Below are positions 25,705-33,260 of a DNA stretch of 64,000 nt, one piece after another (within the stretch, counting starts at the first letter, position 1; each line of letters starts with the position of its first letter). Under the pieces are notes generated by a model that was not told where the DNA came from, did no database searches, and saw only the letters and a program-made list of their open reading frames with translations. The stretch lies in assembly GCF_003569745.1 (NCBI RefSeq), contig NZ_AP018498.1, positions 744,001-808,000 of the forward strand. Reading direction: 5' to 3'. Both the position numbers and the translations under genes were made by a program. The stretch is from Altererythrobacter sp. B11. GTDB lineage: Bacteria > Pseudomonadota > Alphaproteobacteria > Sphingomonadales > Sphingomonadaceae.

Positions 25705-25759
25705 GGTCCATTCCTATCATTGGTGCCGGCAGGCGGGGCGCCTGCCATGCGATTGCGGC

Positions 25760-25788
25760 GCAAAAGGAGTATCGCCGGTGCTTGTCAA
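25760..25788 (-). promoter_or_regulatory. Possible promoter of the acp-spt operon
   Basis: On the minus strand a perfect TTGACA (complement of 25783-25788) is followed after 17 bases by TTTTGC (complement of 25760-25765), about 56 bases before the acp start codon. The -35 element is good and the -10 element poor. Confidence 0.4.
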
Positions 25789-25897
25789 GCGAAGGGGCGC
25801 TTGGCAAGCGCGCCGCCGCGCCCTTCCACCCTTTCGGAAGGGGAGCCGTGCAGGAGCAGCGACGGGGCCGCGACTGCCCTCGCCAAGGCAGGCGTGG

Positions 25898-26266
25898 CTA
25901 GGGGCCGACGAGTTCCTTCACCGCCGCCATGAACGGGCCGATCGACACCGGCTTGGACAGATAGCCTTCCGCTCCGGTGCTGCGGATCCGCTCCTCGTCC
26001 CCCTTGCCCGCATAGGCTGTCACCGCCAACACCGGCACATCGGCCAGCGCGGCGTCGCTCTTCAGGCTGGCGATGAGATCGAGTCCTGAGACATCCTGCA
26101 GCTGGATATCCATCACCACGAGATTGGGGATAAAGCTGCGCGCGCGTTCGATCGCGCTGCCTCCATCCGCTACGGGTTCGACGGCGAAACCACTCGCCAC
26201 AAGAACGTCGCAGAAAAGTTTCCGGTTCAGATCGTTGTCCTCGACAACCAGGATTCGCTTCGTCAT
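25898..26266 (-). CDS. DivK-like single-domain response regulator
   Basis: A 122-residue stand-alone receiver domain. Acidic residues Glu9/Asp10, the phosphoacceptor Asp53 in VVMDIQLQD, Thr83 and Lys105 in LSKPVS are all in place. The start TKRILVVEDNDLNRKLFCDVL and the KGDEERI segment closely resemble DivK, the essential cell-cycle regulator of Caulobacter, rather than CheY. DivK acts as an allosteric partner of histidine kinases controlling CtrA. The start at 26266 has a GGAG stretch upstream; the frame continues further without similarity. Whether this is the main DivK or a paralogue cannot be told here. Confidence 0.83.
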   Translation of the reverse strand: MTKRILVVEDNDLNRKLFCDVLVASGFAVEPVADGGSAIERARSFIPNLVVMDIQLQDVSGLDLIASLKSDAALADVPVLAVTAYAGKGDEERIRSTGAEGYLSKPVSIGPFMAAVKELVGP

Positions 26267-26378
26267 GGAGCCCCCAAAAACTCGCGCTTCCGTTCCCCTA
26301 CGGAAATACACGTAGTACCTTAGTGGACATCGGACAATTATCAACAGGCATGAAGATCCGATCAACCAGCCATCGGAC

Positions 26379-26624
26379 GTGGCCCTGGCCGCGCTTGCCT
26401 GGCTGCTGGCGGAGGATCGCCGCGCGCAGCGCTTCCTCGATCTTACCGGCCTGACGCCTGATGGCCTCCGCGCGGCCATTGGCGAGGATCACACCCATCT
26501 GGCGGTGCTGGACTTCCTCTGCGGGTACGAGCCCGATCTGGTGGGCGCGGCCGAGGCGCTGGGCCTCGACCCTGCTGCCATCGCTGCCGCCCGGCTGCGC
26601 CTGGTGCGGGGGGAGGGCGGCTGA
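26379..26624 (+). CDS. DUF3572 family protein
   Basis: An 81-residue helical protein (ALAALAWLLAEDRRAQRFLDLTGLTPDGLRAAI) that matches DUF3572, a small family widespread in alphaproteobacteria, usually just upstream of other small genes as here. The only conventional start is GTG 26379. Several in-frame residues before it (PINQPSD) also look like family sequence, so translation might begin at a rarer codon upstream. Its stop overlaps the next start (TGATG). Function unknown. Confidence 0.75.
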   Translation: MALAALAWLLAEDRRAQRFLDLTGLTPDGLRAAIGEDHTHLAVLDFLCGYEPDLVGAAEALGLDPAAIAAARLRLVRGEGG

Positions 26625-27253
26625 TGGCGCGGCCGCTGGTGGTGACGGATTGCGACGAGGTGCTGCTCCACATGGTGCGGCACTTCCGCGACTGGCTGGA
26701 TGAAGAGCATGGCATCGACTTCGCGCTGAAGGGCGATCCGTTCATCCAGTCGCTGAGCCGGCGCAACAGCCCGGACCCGCTGAAAGACGAGGAGGTGTGG
26801 AGCCTGCTCGAGCAGTTCTTCGTCGGGGAAATGGCGCGGCAGACGGCGATCGAAGGTTCGGTGGAGGCGATTCGCGAATTGCAGCGGGAAGCGGATGTGG
26901 TCGTGCTGACCAATCTCGGCGATCACTTTGCGGAAAGCCGCCAGCGGCAATTGCAGGCCCATGGCATCGACCTGCGCGTCTATACCAATCAGGGGCCGAA
27001 GGGCGCCGCGCTGCGCCGCATCTTCGACGAATATGCGCCGGCGCGCGCCGTGTTCATTGATGACATCGCCAAGCACCACGCGTCCGCGGCGGAGGAGGTG
27101 CCGGAGATCGGCCGCCTGCATTTCTGCGGAGAGCCGGCCATCGCTGGTCATGTACCCTGCGCCTTCAGCGGCGGCCATGCCCATGCGCGGATCGACAATT
27201 GGCAAGAGGCCTTGCCCTGGCTGCTCGAAAGATTGCATGGAGTGCGGCCATGA
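26624..27253 (+). CDS. HAD-superfamily hydrolase
   Basis: A 209-residue HAD-like phosphatase. Motif I is degenerate but recognisable as VVTDCDEVLLH, with the first Asp as nucleophile position. Motif II is VVLTNLGDH, followed by a Lys region (NQGPKGAAL), and motif IV is AVFIDDIAKHH. The insertion after motif I (MVRHFRDWLDEEHGIDFALKG) is of the small cap type. The substrate is unknown. The gene is coupled to DUF3572 upstream and the RidA gene downstream, overlapping both by a few bases. Confidence 0.82.
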   Translation: MARPLVVTDCDEVLLHMVRHFRDWLDEEHGIDFALKGDPFIQSLSRRNSPDPLKDEEVWSLLEQFFVGEMARQTAIEGSVEAIRELQREADVVVLTNLGDHFAESRQRQLQAHGIDLRVYTNQGPKGAALRRIFDEYAPARAVFIDDIAKHHASAAEEVPEIGRLHFCGEPAIAGHVPCAFSGGHAHARIDNWQEALPWLLERLHGVRP

Positions 27254-27708
27254 ACATTCAGCATCGTCTCGCCGAGCTCGGCATCACCCTTCCTGCCGCC
27301 GCCGCTCCGCTCGCCGCTTATGTGCCGGTGGTGGTTGCCGGCGGTCTCGCCCATGTCTCCGGCCAGTTGCCTTTCATCGATGGCAAGCTGGTGACCGGGC
27401 GGCTGGGTGAGGACGTGACCACGGAAAGCGGTGCCGCCGCGGCGCGGGCCTGCGGCCTGATGATCCTGGCCCAGCTGCAAGCAGCAGGTTTGCTCGACCG
27501 GGTGGAGCGGATCGTGAAGCTTGGCGCCTTCGTCAATTCGACCGCGGATTTCACCGATCAGCCCAAGGTCGCCAATGGCGCCTCTGAGCTGATGGTGGAG
27601 GTTTGCGGCGAGGCTGGGCGCCATGCCCGCAGCGCCGTGGGTGTGGCTGCGCTGCCCCTGGGTGCGGCGGTCGAGGTCGATGCGATCATTGCCCTTTCGC
27701 CTGCTTGA
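27250..27708 (+). CDS. RidA-family protein (YjgF/UK114)
   Basis: A 152-residue RidA-superfamily protein of the longer YjgH-like subgroup that begins IQHRLAELGITLP. RidA proteins hydrolyse reactive enamine/imine products of PLP enzymes. This subgroup has VVVAGGLAHVSGQLPF and a VKLGAFVNSTADFTDQPKVANGASEL stretch, which I recognise only in general. The subgroup often lacks the catalytic Arg of canonical RidA, and I do not see it in the usual place (near GRHARSAVG there is one candidate). The start overlaps the HAD gene stop by 4 bases. Confidence 0.82.
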   Translation: MNIQHRLAELGITLPAAAAPLAAYVPVVVAGGLAHVSGQLPFIDGKLVTGRLGEDVTTESGAAAARACGLMILAQLQAAGLLDRVERIVKLGAFVNSTADFTDQPKVANGASELMVEVCGEAGRHARSAVGVAALPLGAAVEVDAIIALSPA

Positions 27709-28459
27709 TCGCTGGCTGGCACCGGCACCGGCGCGTGTAGGCTGGCTGCGCGATCACTGCTACGCCCATCGCGGTCTGCATGGCGCAGGCCCGGAAGGGG
27801 CACGGGTAGAGAACTCCCCCGCCGCCTTCGCGGCAGCGATCGCGGCTGGCCTGGGAATCGAATGCGACGTGCGCCGGAGCCATGACGGCCGCGCGATCAT
27901 CTTCCATGATGCCGATCTCGGACGGCTGACTGCGGCCTGCGGACCGCTCGCCGAGCGCAGCGTGGGCGAACTCACCGCAATTCCGCTGTCCGGCAGCACC
28001 GAGTGCATTCCCACGCTGCGCGACCTGCTTGATATGGCGCACGGGCAGGTGCCGCTGCTGATCGAACTCAAATCCTCCCGCGAAGAGCCCGTGGGGCCGC
28101 TGTGCAGCGCCGTGCGGCGCGATCTGGAAGGATATCGCGGGAGGGTGGCTGTCATGTCTTTCGACCCCCGCGTCGCGCGGTGGTTTGCGGCCAATGCGCC
28201 CGCGATCCTGCGCGGGCTGGTGGTGAGCGAGGAGGGCCGGCGTGGTCTCCGCGGCTGGCTGGGCCGCCACGCCGCCCTGGGGCACGCCCGGCCGGACTTT
28301 CTCGCCTATGACGTGCGCGATCTGCCGAGCAGCTTTGCCGCCGCGCAGCGCCGCCGTGGCCTGCCCGTCCTGAGCTGGACGGTGCGCAGCGCCGAATTGC
28401 AGGGGCGGGCAGAAAAGCACGCCGACGCGCCGATCGCGGAGGGGGAGGGGGTCGCATAA
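27680..28459 (+). CDS. Glycerophosphodiester phosphodiesterase
   Basis: A 259-residue GDPD-type phosphodiesterase that cleaves glycerophosphodiesters from phospholipid turnover to glycerol-3-phosphate and an alcohol. The hallmark HRGLHG (His-Arg dyad) is followed by ENSPAAFAAAIAAGLGIECDVRRSHDG with the metal-binding Glu and Asp, and VFHD-like IIFHDADLGRLT with the second catalytic His. There is no signal peptide, so the enzyme is probably cytoplasmic. The start chosen at 27680 overlaps the RidA gene by 29 bases; no ATG is nearer. Confidence 0.87.
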   Translation: MRSLPFRLLDRWLAPAPARVGWLRDHCYAHRGLHGAGPEGARVENSPAAFAAAIAAGLGIECDVRRSHDGRAIIFHDADLGRLTAACGPLAERSVGELTAIPLSGSTECIPTLRDLLDMAHGQVPLLIELKSSREEPVGPLCSAVRRDLEGYRGRVAVMSFDPRVARWFAANAPAILRGLVVSEEGRRGLRGWLGRHAALGHARPDFLAYDVRDLPSSFAAAQRRRGLPVLSWTVRSAELQGRAEKHADAPIAEGEGVA

Positions 28460-28488
28460 GGCCGCCGACGGTCCTATCTAGGGCCGCG

Positions 28489-29628
28489 ATGGCGGATGGC
28501 GATCTGACGGCGCGAGTCGCCCCTTCAATCGGCTCCTTGCCGGCCGCGCAATGGGATGCGCTGGCCGGACCGGGCAATCCGTTCATGAGCCATGCCTTCC
28601 TCAGCGCACTGGAGGATTCGGGCAGCGTAGGGCCCGGCACTGGCTGGGCGCCTGTGCCGCTGGTGATCGAGGACGCGCGCGGGACGATGCTCGCCGCGGC
28701 GCCGTGCTATGCCAAGGGGCACAGCCAGGGCGAATATGTGTTTGACCACGCCTGGGCCGATGCCTGGGAGCGGGCGGGTGGCAGCTATTACCCCAAGCTG
28801 CAGATTGCGGCCCCCTTCACCCCCGCCACCGGGCCCCGCCTGCTGCTGGCGGACGACGCTTATGCCGCACCGCTGCTGCGTGCGGTGGAGCTGCTGTGCC
28901 GCCAGCAGGATTTCTCTTCCGCCCATGCCACCTTCGTGGAGCCGGCTCAGCGTGCGCTGTTCGAACGGGCGGGCTGGCTGGCGCGCAGCGACATTCAGTT
29001 TCACTGGGAGAACCGCGGTTACGCGGAGTTCGAGGATTTCCTGGCTGCCCTCGCTTCCCGCAAGCGAAAAGCGGTGCGCAAGGAGCGCGCGGCAGCGCAG
29101 GAGGGCGTGACCATTCGGGCGCTGCGCGGCGCGGAGCTGCGCGAGGAGCATTGGGATGCCTTCTGGCTGTTCTACCAGGACACTGGCGCGCGCAAATGGG
29201 GGACGCCCTATCTGACGCGCGAAGCCTTCACCCTGCTGGGTGAGCGCATGGCGGAGCGGATCCTGCTCGTGCTGGCCTATGAGGACGGGCAGCCGATTGC
29301 CGGCGCGCTGAACTTCATCGGCGATGAAGCGCTCTATGGGCGGTATTGGGGCTGTCTGGTGGACAAGCCCTTCCTGCATTTCGAGCTATGTTATTACCAG
29401 GCGATCGATCACGCCATCGCCCTGGGGTTGCAACGCGTGGAAGCGGGCGCGCAAGGGGGGCACAAGCTGGCCCGTGGCTATGAACCGGTGCAGACTTGGT
29501 CGATGCACTATATCGCCGATGCCGGCTTTCGCGCGGCGGTGGCCGATTTTCTCGAGCGCGAGCGCGAGGGCGTCGCGATGGACCGCCTGTATCTGGGCGG
29601 GAAGACGCCGTTCAGACGCGGCGACTAG
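28489..29628 (+). CDS. DUF482/FemAB-like acyltransferase
   Basis: A 379-residue protein of the DUF482 (peptidogalycan biosynthesis/recognition) family with the GNAT-like double fold also seen in FemAB. Landmarks are NPFMSHAFLSALEDSGSVG at the N-terminus, HSQGEYVFDHAWADAW, then GGSYYPKLQIAAPFTP, and ARKWGTPYLTREAF in the second half. The family is close to enzymes that transfer acyl or aminoacyl groups. It begins 29 bases after the GDPD gene, likely in the same transcript. A specific substrate is not known. Confidence 0.83.
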   Translation: MADGDLTARVAPSIGSLPAAQWDALAGPGNPFMSHAFLSALEDSGSVGPGTGWAPVPLVIEDARGTMLAAAPCYAKGHSQGEYVFDHAWADAWERAGGSYYPKLQIAAPFTPATGPRLLLADDAYAAPLLRAVELLCRQQDFSSAHATFVEPAQRALFERAGWLARSDIQFHWENRGYAEFEDFLAALASRKRKAVRKERAAAQEGVTIRALRGAELREEHWDAFWLFYQDTGARKWGTPYLTREAFTLLGERMAERILLVLAYEDGQPIAGALNFIGDEALYGRYWGCLVDKPFLHFELCYYQAIDHAIALGLQRVEAGAQGGHKLARGYEPVQTWSMHYIADAGFRAAVADFLEREREGVAMDRLYLGGKTPFRRGD

Positions 29629-29957
29629 GCGGCGCGGCGGTCTTCCAGCACCAGCCACTGGCGGGCGCGGCGCTGCGCTTCGGCGATTTCCCGTGCGGTC
29701 ATTTCGTCTGCCACGTCGGCGCGGCACCAGCTGGCTTCCTCATGCCCGCGCGAGGCGGCGATGTTGAACCATTTGTGTGCTTCCACCAGATCGCAATCCA
29801 CGCCATGGCTGGCGGTGGAGAAGACGACGCCGAGATCGTAACACGCCTCGATATCCCCCGCGGCAGCGGCGGCAAGGTGGCGTGCAAGGATCAGATCGTC
29901 GCAATTTTCGTCCGCGGGGCGGATCTTGGCGAATTCGTCGATCTTGGTCCATTCCAT
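29625..29957 (-). CDS. Small Sel1-repeat protein
   Basis: A 110-residue helical protein containing one to two Sel1-type (SLR/TPR-like) repeats: AAGDIEACYDLGVVFSTASHGVDCDLVEAHKWFNIAASRGH reads as a repeat pair with the typical spacing of Ala, Leu, Gly and Ala (quoted only partly as family evidence: AHKWFNIAASRGHEEA). Sel1 repeats mediate protein contacts. The start at 29957 is chosen because the protein before it is not conserved in character. The gene converges on the DUF482 gene, their stop codons overlapping by 4 bases. Partner unknown. Confidence 0.72.
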   Translation of the reverse strand: MEWTKIDEFAKIRPADENCDDLILARHLAAAAAGDIEACYDLGVVFSTASHGVDCDLVEAHKWFNIAASRGHEEASWCRADVADEMTAREIAEAQRRARQWLVLEDRRAA

Positions 29958-30112
29958 GATCGGGAGCCTCAGTTTGCCTCCGGGCCTTCCGGGGGCTTCA
30001 CTGTGCAGTGTTGCCCCGGTCGCTCTCAAGAAATGGTTAACGCCGCGGCGCCCACAGCGATCGGCCGCTTTTGTGCGGTTGGCCCCCAACTGTAGCGGGC
30101 GCGGATTGCCGC

Positions 30113-30141
30113 TTGTGCGCGATTCACGCTGCCACTATAGG
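30113..30141 (+). promoter_or_regulatory. Possible promoter of dksA
   Basis: TTGTGC (30113-30118) and TATAGG (30136-30141) are separated by 17 bases and lie 87 bases before the dksA start codon. Both are two or fewer changes from consensus. Confidence 0.5.
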
Positions 30142-30228
30142 CCGCGCCAATCTTGCCGGAACAAGCAAGCAAATTGCCGATGCCGGCGGTGCATTATTCC
30201 TGCACGCACAAGCAGGCGGAGTTCTTGA

Positions 30229-30687
30229 ATGGCCTCGATGCCCGGTGACGACATAGACATTCTCGCCAAGGCCAAGCGGGCACTGGATCGGGACTACACG
30301 CCGTCGGACGACGAAGAATATATGTCCGAAAAGCAGCTGAATTATTTCCGTGTGCTGCTGCTTGAATGGAAGAAATCGATCCTCAGCGCTTCGGAAGGCA
30401 CGCTGCAATCGCTGCAGGATGGGCCGATTCGCGAACCCGATCTCAACGACCGGGCGTCGAGCGAAACCGACTGGGGCATCGAACTGCGCACGCGCGATCG
30501 CCAGCGCAAGCTCATTGCCAAGATCGATGCGGCGCTGCGCCGAATCGAGGATGGGGAGTATGGCTGGTGCGAAGCGACCGGTGAGCCGATCGGCATCAAG
30601 CGCCTGATCGCCCGCCCCATCGCCACGATGACGGTGGAAGCCCAGCAAGCGCATGAACGGCGTGAGAAGATTTCGCGGGACGACTGA
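30229..30687 (+). CDS. dksA: RNA polymerase-binding transcription factor DksA
   Basis: A 152-residue DksA. It has a long coiled coil (YFRVLLLEWKKSILSASEGTL to RTRDRQRKLIAKIDAALRRI) with the DxxDxA-type tip replaced by DLNDRASSETD. The globular end is EDGEYGWCEATGEPIGIKRLIARPIATMTVEAQQ. Only one of the four zinc cysteines of E. coli DksA remains (the Cys of GWCE), which is the usual state in alphaproteobacterial DksA. DksA works with ppGpp at RNA polymerase to control ribosomal and amino acid genes in starvation. A GGAG ribosome site precedes the ATG, and a promoter candidate lies at 30113. Confidence 0.92.
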   Translation: MASMPGDDIDILAKAKRALDRDYTPSDDEEYMSEKQLNYFRVLLLEWKKSILSASEGTLQSLQDGPIREPDLNDRASSETDWGIELRTRDRQRKLIAKIDAALRRIEDGEYGWCEATGEPIGIKRLIARPIATMTVEAQQAHERREKISRDD

Positions 30688-30832
30688 CCCATTGCGGCAC
30701 AAGGTCGACGCAAGCCGGCCCGCTTTAACTTTGCATTAGGCAAAAGCGGCAAAAATTGTCGTATAGCATGTCGCAAATCCATCTCGCCGTGGTGCAGGCC
30801 CGGCGGCGAAGCAGAGGCCACCCGCAAGTACA

Positions 30833-31204
30833 ATGAGCAATGTCGATACCCGCCAGGTCAATCGTGACAGCCTGTTCCTGCTGGCTCAGCTGCGGGTGGA
30901 CGGGCAGGATGGGCTGCACCGCGTGAAGGTGCGCAATCTCTCCTCCGGCGGCATGATGGCCGAAGGCGATGCGCGGGTGATGCGCGGATCGCTGGTGGCG
31001 GTGGAATTGCGCAACATCGGCTGGGTCGAAGGTACGGTGGCGTGGAAGCAGGACAACCGCTTCGGAATCGCCTTCGTGGAGGAAATCGATCCCAAGCTGG
31101 CGCGCGCTTCCGCGCCGGCAGAAGGCAAGGGCTACGAAAGCCCGCGCTTCACCCGCAACCATCAGGCGACCAAGGCGGACAGCTCGCGCCTGCGCAAGAT
31201 CTGA
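30833..31204 (+). CDS. PilZ-domain protein, putative c-di-GMP receptor
   Basis: A 123-residue single PilZ domain. The NLSSGGMM motif (N-x-S-x-x-G type) is present. The N-terminal arginine motif is weak: NRDSLFLLAQLRV shows only one Arg where RxxxR is usual, so binding of cyclic di-GMP is uncertain. The C-terminal tail is basic (PRFTRNHQATKADSSRLRK). Such small PilZ proteins adjust motility, cell envelope or cell cycle. It stands alone, 145 bases after dksA. Confidence 0.8.
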   Translation: MSNVDTRQVNRDSLFLLAQLRVDGQDGLHRVKVRNLSSGGMMAEGDARVMRGSLVAVELRNIGWVEGTVAWKQDNRFGIAFVEEIDPKLARASAPAEGKGYESPRFTRNHQATKADSSRLRKI

Positions 31205-31256
31205 CCGTGCTCGCGCCCGGTTGATGCGCCTCGCACGCGCGCCTAGTGCTTAGGGC

Positions 31257-32729
31257 ATGGCGCGGCTCCGCACTCCCTTGCTCGCCCTGATCGGGGCGCT
31301 TTCGCTCGTGGGCTGCGGTCAGCGTCGCGACGGCGCGCTCGACATCGCCTTCATCGCCACGCCGGAAGAGCTGTTTGCCAGCGGAGCGCGCCTGGGCCCG
31401 GCCGCGCAGACGCTGCGCGCGGCCACTGCATCGGGGCTGGTCGCCTTCGACGAGAATGGCGAAGTGATGCCGGCACTGGCCGATCGCTGGATCGTCACCG
31501 ACGACGGGCTGAGCTTCATCTTCCGCCTGCGCGACGGAACATGGCCCGACGGCCGGGAAATGACCGCGGAGAGCGTGCGCGGTGCCATGCGCGCCGCGCT
31601 GCGCCGGCTGCGGGGCACTGCGCTGGGCGTCGATCTGGAGCCGATCGATCAGGTGCGCGCCATGGCCGGGCGAGTGGTGGAAATCCGCCTTTCCAGTCCC
31701 GTGCCCAACTTGCTGCAATTGCTGGCCCAGCCGGAACTCGCGCTGGCGAACGGAGAAGGCGGGGCCGGGCCGATGCTGCTCACCCGGCAGGATTCGCTGG
31801 CCGTCCTTTCGTTGAAGGCGCCGGCGGATCGCGGCCTTCCGGCGGAGGAAGACTGGGAAGAGCATATCCGCTCCGTCCGCGTTCACGCGGCCGACGCGCG
31901 CCGCGCAATCGCCATGTTCGACGATGGGCTGGTGGAAGTGGTCCTGGGCGGCACGATCGGTTCGCTGCCGCTGGCGCCCGCCGGCCCCCTCTCGCGCGGC
32001 ACGGTGCGGATGGACCCGGCGATGGGCCTGTTCGGGCTGCAGGTGCGCCGGGCGGAGGGCGTCCTGGCGACGCCCGAGGGGCGCGAAAGCATCGCCATGG
32101 CGCTCGATCGCAATGAACTGCTCGCCCCGTTCAGCATCGGCGGCTGGAGCCCGACCACGCGCATCGTGGCCCCCAATTTGCCGGGCGATCCGGGGCTGGT
32201 CACGGAACGCTGGGCGGAGCGGGGCCTGGATGAACTCCGTGCATCGGCCGCGATGCGCGTGGCCCGTCTGCGCAGCGGCGACGCGAATGGCCCGGTGCGG
32301 CTCACCCTCGCCATCGGTGACGATCCGGGGCTGCAGACGCTGTTCCGCCAGCTTTCGACCCAGTTGGCCACAATCGGTATCGCGCTCGAGCGAGAGCCGG
32401 ACGAGCGCAAGGCCGATCTGGTGCTGGTCGACAAGGTGGCGCGCTATGACGGACCGCGCTGGTTTCTGGATCAGTTCAACTGCGCGCTGAAGCGCGGCTT
32501 GTGCGATGCGGATGCAGATTTCCTTGTCGAACAGTCGCTTACAGCCGCCGATGCGCAGGAACGCGCTTCGCTGCTGGCCGAGGCCGAGGCTTCGATGACG
32601 CTCTCCAACATCTTCATTCCGTTCGGCCCCCCGCTGCGGTGGTCGCTGGTGCGCGGGAATGTTGAAGGCTTTGCCGCCAACCGATGGGCGTTCCATCCCT
32701 TGCCCCCCATGGCCCTGCTCCCCAGATAG
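31257..32729 (+). CDS. ABC transporter substrate-binding lipoprotein (family 5)
   Basis: A 490-residue periplasmic binding protein of the SBP family 5 (oligopeptide/dipeptide/nickel type). It starts with a lipoprotein signal (LLALIGALSLVGC), so it should be lipidated on Cys. Then follow the family's GLVAFDENGEVMPALADRW and LSFIFRLRDGTWPDGREMTAESV. No permease or ATPase gene is next to it, so it is an orphan: it may serve a transporter encoded elsewhere or have another role. The next gene, DUF4112, begins 6 bases after its stop. Confidence 0.82.
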   Translation: MARLRTPLLALIGALSLVGCGQRRDGALDIAFIATPEELFASGARLGPAAQTLRAATASGLVAFDENGEVMPALADRWIVTDDGLSFIFRLRDGTWPDGREMTAESVRGAMRAALRRLRGTALGVDLEPIDQVRAMAGRVVEIRLSSPVPNLLQLLAQPELALANGEGGAGPMLLTRQDSLAVLSLKAPADRGLPAEEDWEEHIRSVRVHAADARRAIAMFDDGLVEVVLGGTIGSLPLAPAGPLSRGTVRMDPAMGLFGLQVRRAEGVLATPEGRESIAMALDRNELLAPFSIGGWSPTTRIVAPNLPGDPGLVTERWAERGLDELRASAAMRVARLRSGDANGPVRLTLAIGDDPGLQTLFRQLSTQLATIGIALEREPDERKADLVLVDKVARYDGPRWFLDQFNCALKRGLCDADADFLVEQSLTAADAQERASLLAEAEASMTLSNIFIPFGPPLRWSLVRGNVEGFAANRWAFHPLPPMALLPR

Positions 32730-32735
32730 GGGGCG

Positions 32736-33188
32736 ATGGCGAAGAATCTCGATCATGCGGAAGAAGTGGTGCGGCCCCGGGCCATGGGCCGTGAACTGCC
32801 GCTCGGGCGCGATGCCCATTCCGTGCGCCAACGCGTGGAAGCAATGGAGCGGCTGCTCGAACGCAGTATCGCGATTCCCGGCACCGGCCGCGCCATCGGC
32901 TTGGACGCGGTGCTAGGTCTCGTCCCCGTGGCGGGCGACCTGCTTGCGGCCGCGCTGGGCTCCTATCTCATCTGGGAAGGTCGCAATCTCGGCATGTCAC
33001 GTTGGCAGCTGGGCCGCATGGCGGGCAACCTCGCCTTCGATACGGCGGTGGGCGCGGTGCCGCTGGCCGGCGATCTGTTCGACTTCCTGTTCCGCTCGAA
33101 CACGCGCAACCTGCGGATCATCAAGCGCCACCTCGACAAGCATCATCCTGTCATCGACGGCACCCCTTCGGGCAGCGGGCGCCGCTAG
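32736..33188 (+). CDS. DUF4112 membrane protein
   Basis: A 150-residue protein with the DUF4112 core: IPGTGRAIGLDAVLGLVPVAGDLLAAALGSYLIW and a second GAVPLAGDLFDFLFRSNTRN. The repeated VPxAGD segments flank two hydrophobic stretches, so it is likely a small inner membrane protein. Function is unknown. It is probably co-transcribed with the upstream substrate-binding protein. Confidence 0.85.
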   Translation: MAKNLDHAEEVVRPRAMGRELPLGRDAHSVRQRVEAMERLLERSIAIPGTGRAIGLDAVLGLVPVAGDLLAAALGSYLIWEGRNLGMSRWQLGRMAGNLAFDTAVGAVPLAGDLFDFLFRSNTRNLRIIKRHLDKHHPVIDGTPSGSGRR

Positions 33189-33228
33189 GCGGGCTTTCCG
33201 CAGCTTATCCGGGGCGACCCGATGACCT

Positions 33229-33246
33229 TAGCGGCATAAGCCGCTA
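33229..33246 (+). other. Short hairpin in front of mutS
   Basis: TAGCGGC (33229-33235) and GCCGCTA (33240-33246) form a 7-base stem with an ATAA loop, ending 14 bases before the mutS start codon. It could reduce access to the ribosome site; no T-run follows. Confidence 0.4.
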
Positions 33247-33260
33247 ATCGGCTTCGGCTC

